Shown here piece after piece: positions 61,501 through 64,000 of a stretch of DNA of 64,000 nt. The stretch is from NCBI GenBank assembly GCA_002077065.1, contig NAJO01000069.1:79372-143371 (forward strand), read 5' to 3'. Position numbers and translations under genes: made by a program. A model generated the notes under the pieces. That model was not told the origin of the DNA, ran no database searches, and was given only the letters and a program-made list of their open reading frames with translations. This DNA is from Cryoendolithus antarcticus (lineage: Eukaryota > Ascomycota > Dothideomycetes > Cladosporiales > Cladosporiaceae). The first letter of the stretch is position 1. Each line of letters opens with the position of its first letter.

Positions 61501-64000
61501 AGAGGGCTTTGCAGCTGGTGCCTTAGCAGGCGGCTTCTTGGCCGCCGGCGGCTTCGCAGCAGCGGGTGCCTTCGCGGGTGGCGCTTTAGCAGCCGGCGGC
61601 TTCGCTGCAGCTGCAGGTTTTGCAGCCGCTGGCTTAGGTGCAGCTGGTGTCTTTGCCGCGGCTGGCTTAGCGGCTGGTGGTTTCGCCGCCGCTGGAGCTT
61701 TCGCTGCGGGTGCCTTTGCTGCGGGTGGCTTCGCAGCCGCTGGGGCTTTGGCTGCTGCTGGCTTGGCTGCTGGCGCTTTCTTGGCTGCTGCTGGCTTGGA
61801 GATTGGCACACCGTTGTCGTCGCTGTCATCGCTATCGTCGTCTGCCGCTGTTGGCGCTTTCTTTGAGGCAGCTACCGAGGCGGGTACGGGCTTTCTCGAC
61901 CCAATGACAGACCTCGTCGCTGGCACTTTGGGCTTGGCAGCCGCAGGTGCAGGCTTAGGAGCAGCATTGGGCGCCTTCTTAACAGCCGCAGCAGGCGACT
62001 CGTCTCCACCCGCCTCCTTCACCGAAGCAGCAGCCTTCGCAGGCGCAGCCTTAGCCGGGGTCGCAGCCTTCGCCGGCGCAGCTTTCGCAGGCGTCGCAGC
62101 CTTTCCCGCCACCTTCTTCGGCGTGGCCTGTTTCCCTGTCACACCCCCGACCCGCTTATTGATCATTCCACTATAATCCCCCGCCTGCTTCTCCACTATC
62201 TCCCCCGTATCTGTAACCAGCTTTCCGTACTTCCTCGCGTATTCCCCCGCTGTCAGACCAGCGGTGTCGATATTGCCCGTCACGTACTCGCCGGCGTCGT
62301 TCACGTAGCCGTATGCTTGGTCCTTGTAGCCGCTTGCTGTGTTGACGGCCGTGTCGCGGTAGCCGGTTGCCATGTTTGTTGCGCTGGAGACGGCGCCGGT
62401 GGCGGCGTTCTGGGCGGAGGTGGCGTAGCCGCTGACGGCGTTGCCGGCAGAGGTGAGGTAGGAGGCCATGCTTGCGAATTTTGCGAGTATCAAATTTACG
62501 TGTGATGTTATGGGAGGACAACAGATATATGTGGCTGTGACATAGCTGTTTCACGAATGACGTCGCCGGTTACGCCACACGGCATGGCAGGAGGGTTGCA
62601 TTAGTCTAAAGCCAATCCCACGCATTCATGACCAAAGGACGGCTCACGAGCTGAATACGTAGCCACTTTCGGCATCAACGTTGCAGGGAAGTGGCCTGAA
62701 CGGTGATGGGGGTGAGTAGCGGAGGGGAACGGTGACGACACAGCGCACTCACCCCCCGGAGGTGGAAGCGGAGAGCCATTCGAGGCCTGGGCTAACGGAA
62801 ACGGTCCACAGCCTTAAAGTGCAACGCAACGACCATACCATCCCCGCAGGAACTGTGACAACGAGAACAGTCTCCAGCGCAGAGTCTGGAAGCGGCAATT
62901 CGAGCAACAGATGTCGACTTCTTCATCTCCAACCCCTTCCATGCCAGACGGCGTGACAGCAACGAAGACTGAGCGTCCATCTCTGTACCCTTGATCCCCA
63001 GACTCCCCTTCAACGCCGTGCCCAAGCTAAGCCCTACCACATCGGCCCTTTCCTAACAAACGCACAAATCTCCTCCATACAATCCACCCCTCCCACCTCC
63101 GCATCCCATCCATGCCTCCGCGCAAACACCCCCGGCCCGACATTCAAATCATCCACAACCTCCTTCACCATCCCCATCATCGTCTTCTTCTTGTGGCCTT
63201 TGAGAGGGTCCGGGTCGCCCCCGTAGTCGGGCCAGTAGGAGGTTTGCAGGTCTTCGCAGACGAATAAGCCGCCGGCGCGGAGAGTGGGGAAGAGCGTGGC
63301 GAGGGAGGTGCGTTGTTGTTGCATTTGATGGCCGCCTGTGGAGCGAATGTCAGTAGGAGATTCGCGCGAGCTTGCTCAAGACGCTAACGCCAAGTAGCAG
63401 CTTAAGCGGACCGCTTATGCTGCTCTCCGTGGATTCGACTTGAATCTGCAGGAATTCAGGTGAAAGGCGACCTGAGATCGTGTAGCAAATGTCGCATTTC
63501 CCGCTCGTGGTCCTGATCTGAACGCAAAGGCGCCCGAAGTATCGTCGCTTGGAGCGCGGACCAGTCAGTTCGACTTCAGCTGCCTCAATGTGTAAGATCT
63601 GATGTCAGATCGTTCATCCAGTGCGTCGAGGGAACACCATCGAGTGGAAGTATGCGCGTGTAACCTGTGAGATCGTAGACCGTCCGCACGCCTCTGGCAA
63701 CGCGAATGGAGGCTCGTAGATGCTCTCGATTGGATAAGTGACACAGAGCAACTCTGGCACTGTTGTGTTGGCTCCATTGCTCTCTAGTGTCGGACCAGCT
63801 GAGGCGTGCCCGTCGTGCTATAGCATCAGGCATCGAGGCCTACAGCATTTCGAGGCCGAGTACTTCACTGCACCGTTTTCGAGCGACGTCTATGTCCAGC
63901 AGGCTCGGTGCGTTTTCCGGCAAGCGCGATCAGATTCCAAAGTTGTGCCACAGCACTCACGAGAGACGAAGATGCGGACTCACCATCATCAATAATGACA

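Overview
The window is nuclear DNA of a filamentous ascomycete (Pezizomycotina). The evidence is short GT-AG introns of about 43-90 bases with CTGAC/CTAAC branch points, HET-domain proteins, a fungal STAND N-terminal domain, a Zn2Cys6 regulator, a COP9 signalosome subunit and Slx9. The style of the F-box genes and the gene density suggest Dothideomycetes (Mycosphaerellales/Capnodiales), but that is inference. Starts were placed at ATG codons, and reading frames were joined across introns by eye.

Layout. 0-4.3 kb: a PQ-loop vacuolar transporter running off the left edge, an FAD monooxygenase and a Ser/Thr-rich one-pass membrane protein. 4.5-10.4 kb: two HET-domain genes made by a tandem duplication that includes their upstream DNA. 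11.3-13.2 kb: a small two-exon gene and a gene with only the DNA-binding part of a Tc1/mariner-type transposase. 13.6-19.85 kb: four spliced genes on the minus strand, all with signal peptides (called A-D here). A and B share a strong unfamiliar motif, B and C share a glycine-rich hydrophobic module, and all 11 proposed introns are phase 0. 20.5-27 kb: CSN1, a CFEM-like receptor-shaped protein and an F-box-like protein. 27.4-30.4 kb: gene-poor, with a decayed gene. 30.6-36.3 kb: a hypothetical gene, Slx9, a LEA-like protein and a 3'-truncated arylsulfotransferase-family gene abutting a decayed fragment. 37.4-55.5 kb: a set resembling fungal self/non-self and defence genes (STAND-N protein, secreted subtilase, PD-(D/E)XK-like nuclease between F-box/LRR paralogs, an F-box pseudogene, and a HET gene with one stop codon). 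55.9-61 kb: a probable carboxylate-uptake group (GPR1/FUN34/YaaH transporter, Zn2Cys6 regulator, monocarboxylate-type MFS transporter), with two CGG-N5-CCG sites before the MFS gene. 61.5-64 kb: an Ala/Lys/Pro-rich protein and the 3' part of a SAM methyltransferase whose intron contains foreign coding-like sequence.

Two themes recur. One is accessory gene families (HET, F-box, secreted proteins) in copies of different ages. The other is decay in which nearly every premature stop could come from a C-to-T change, as expected for repeat-induced point mutation or ordinary CpG/CpA decay. The most novel-looking content is the secreted cluster A-D.
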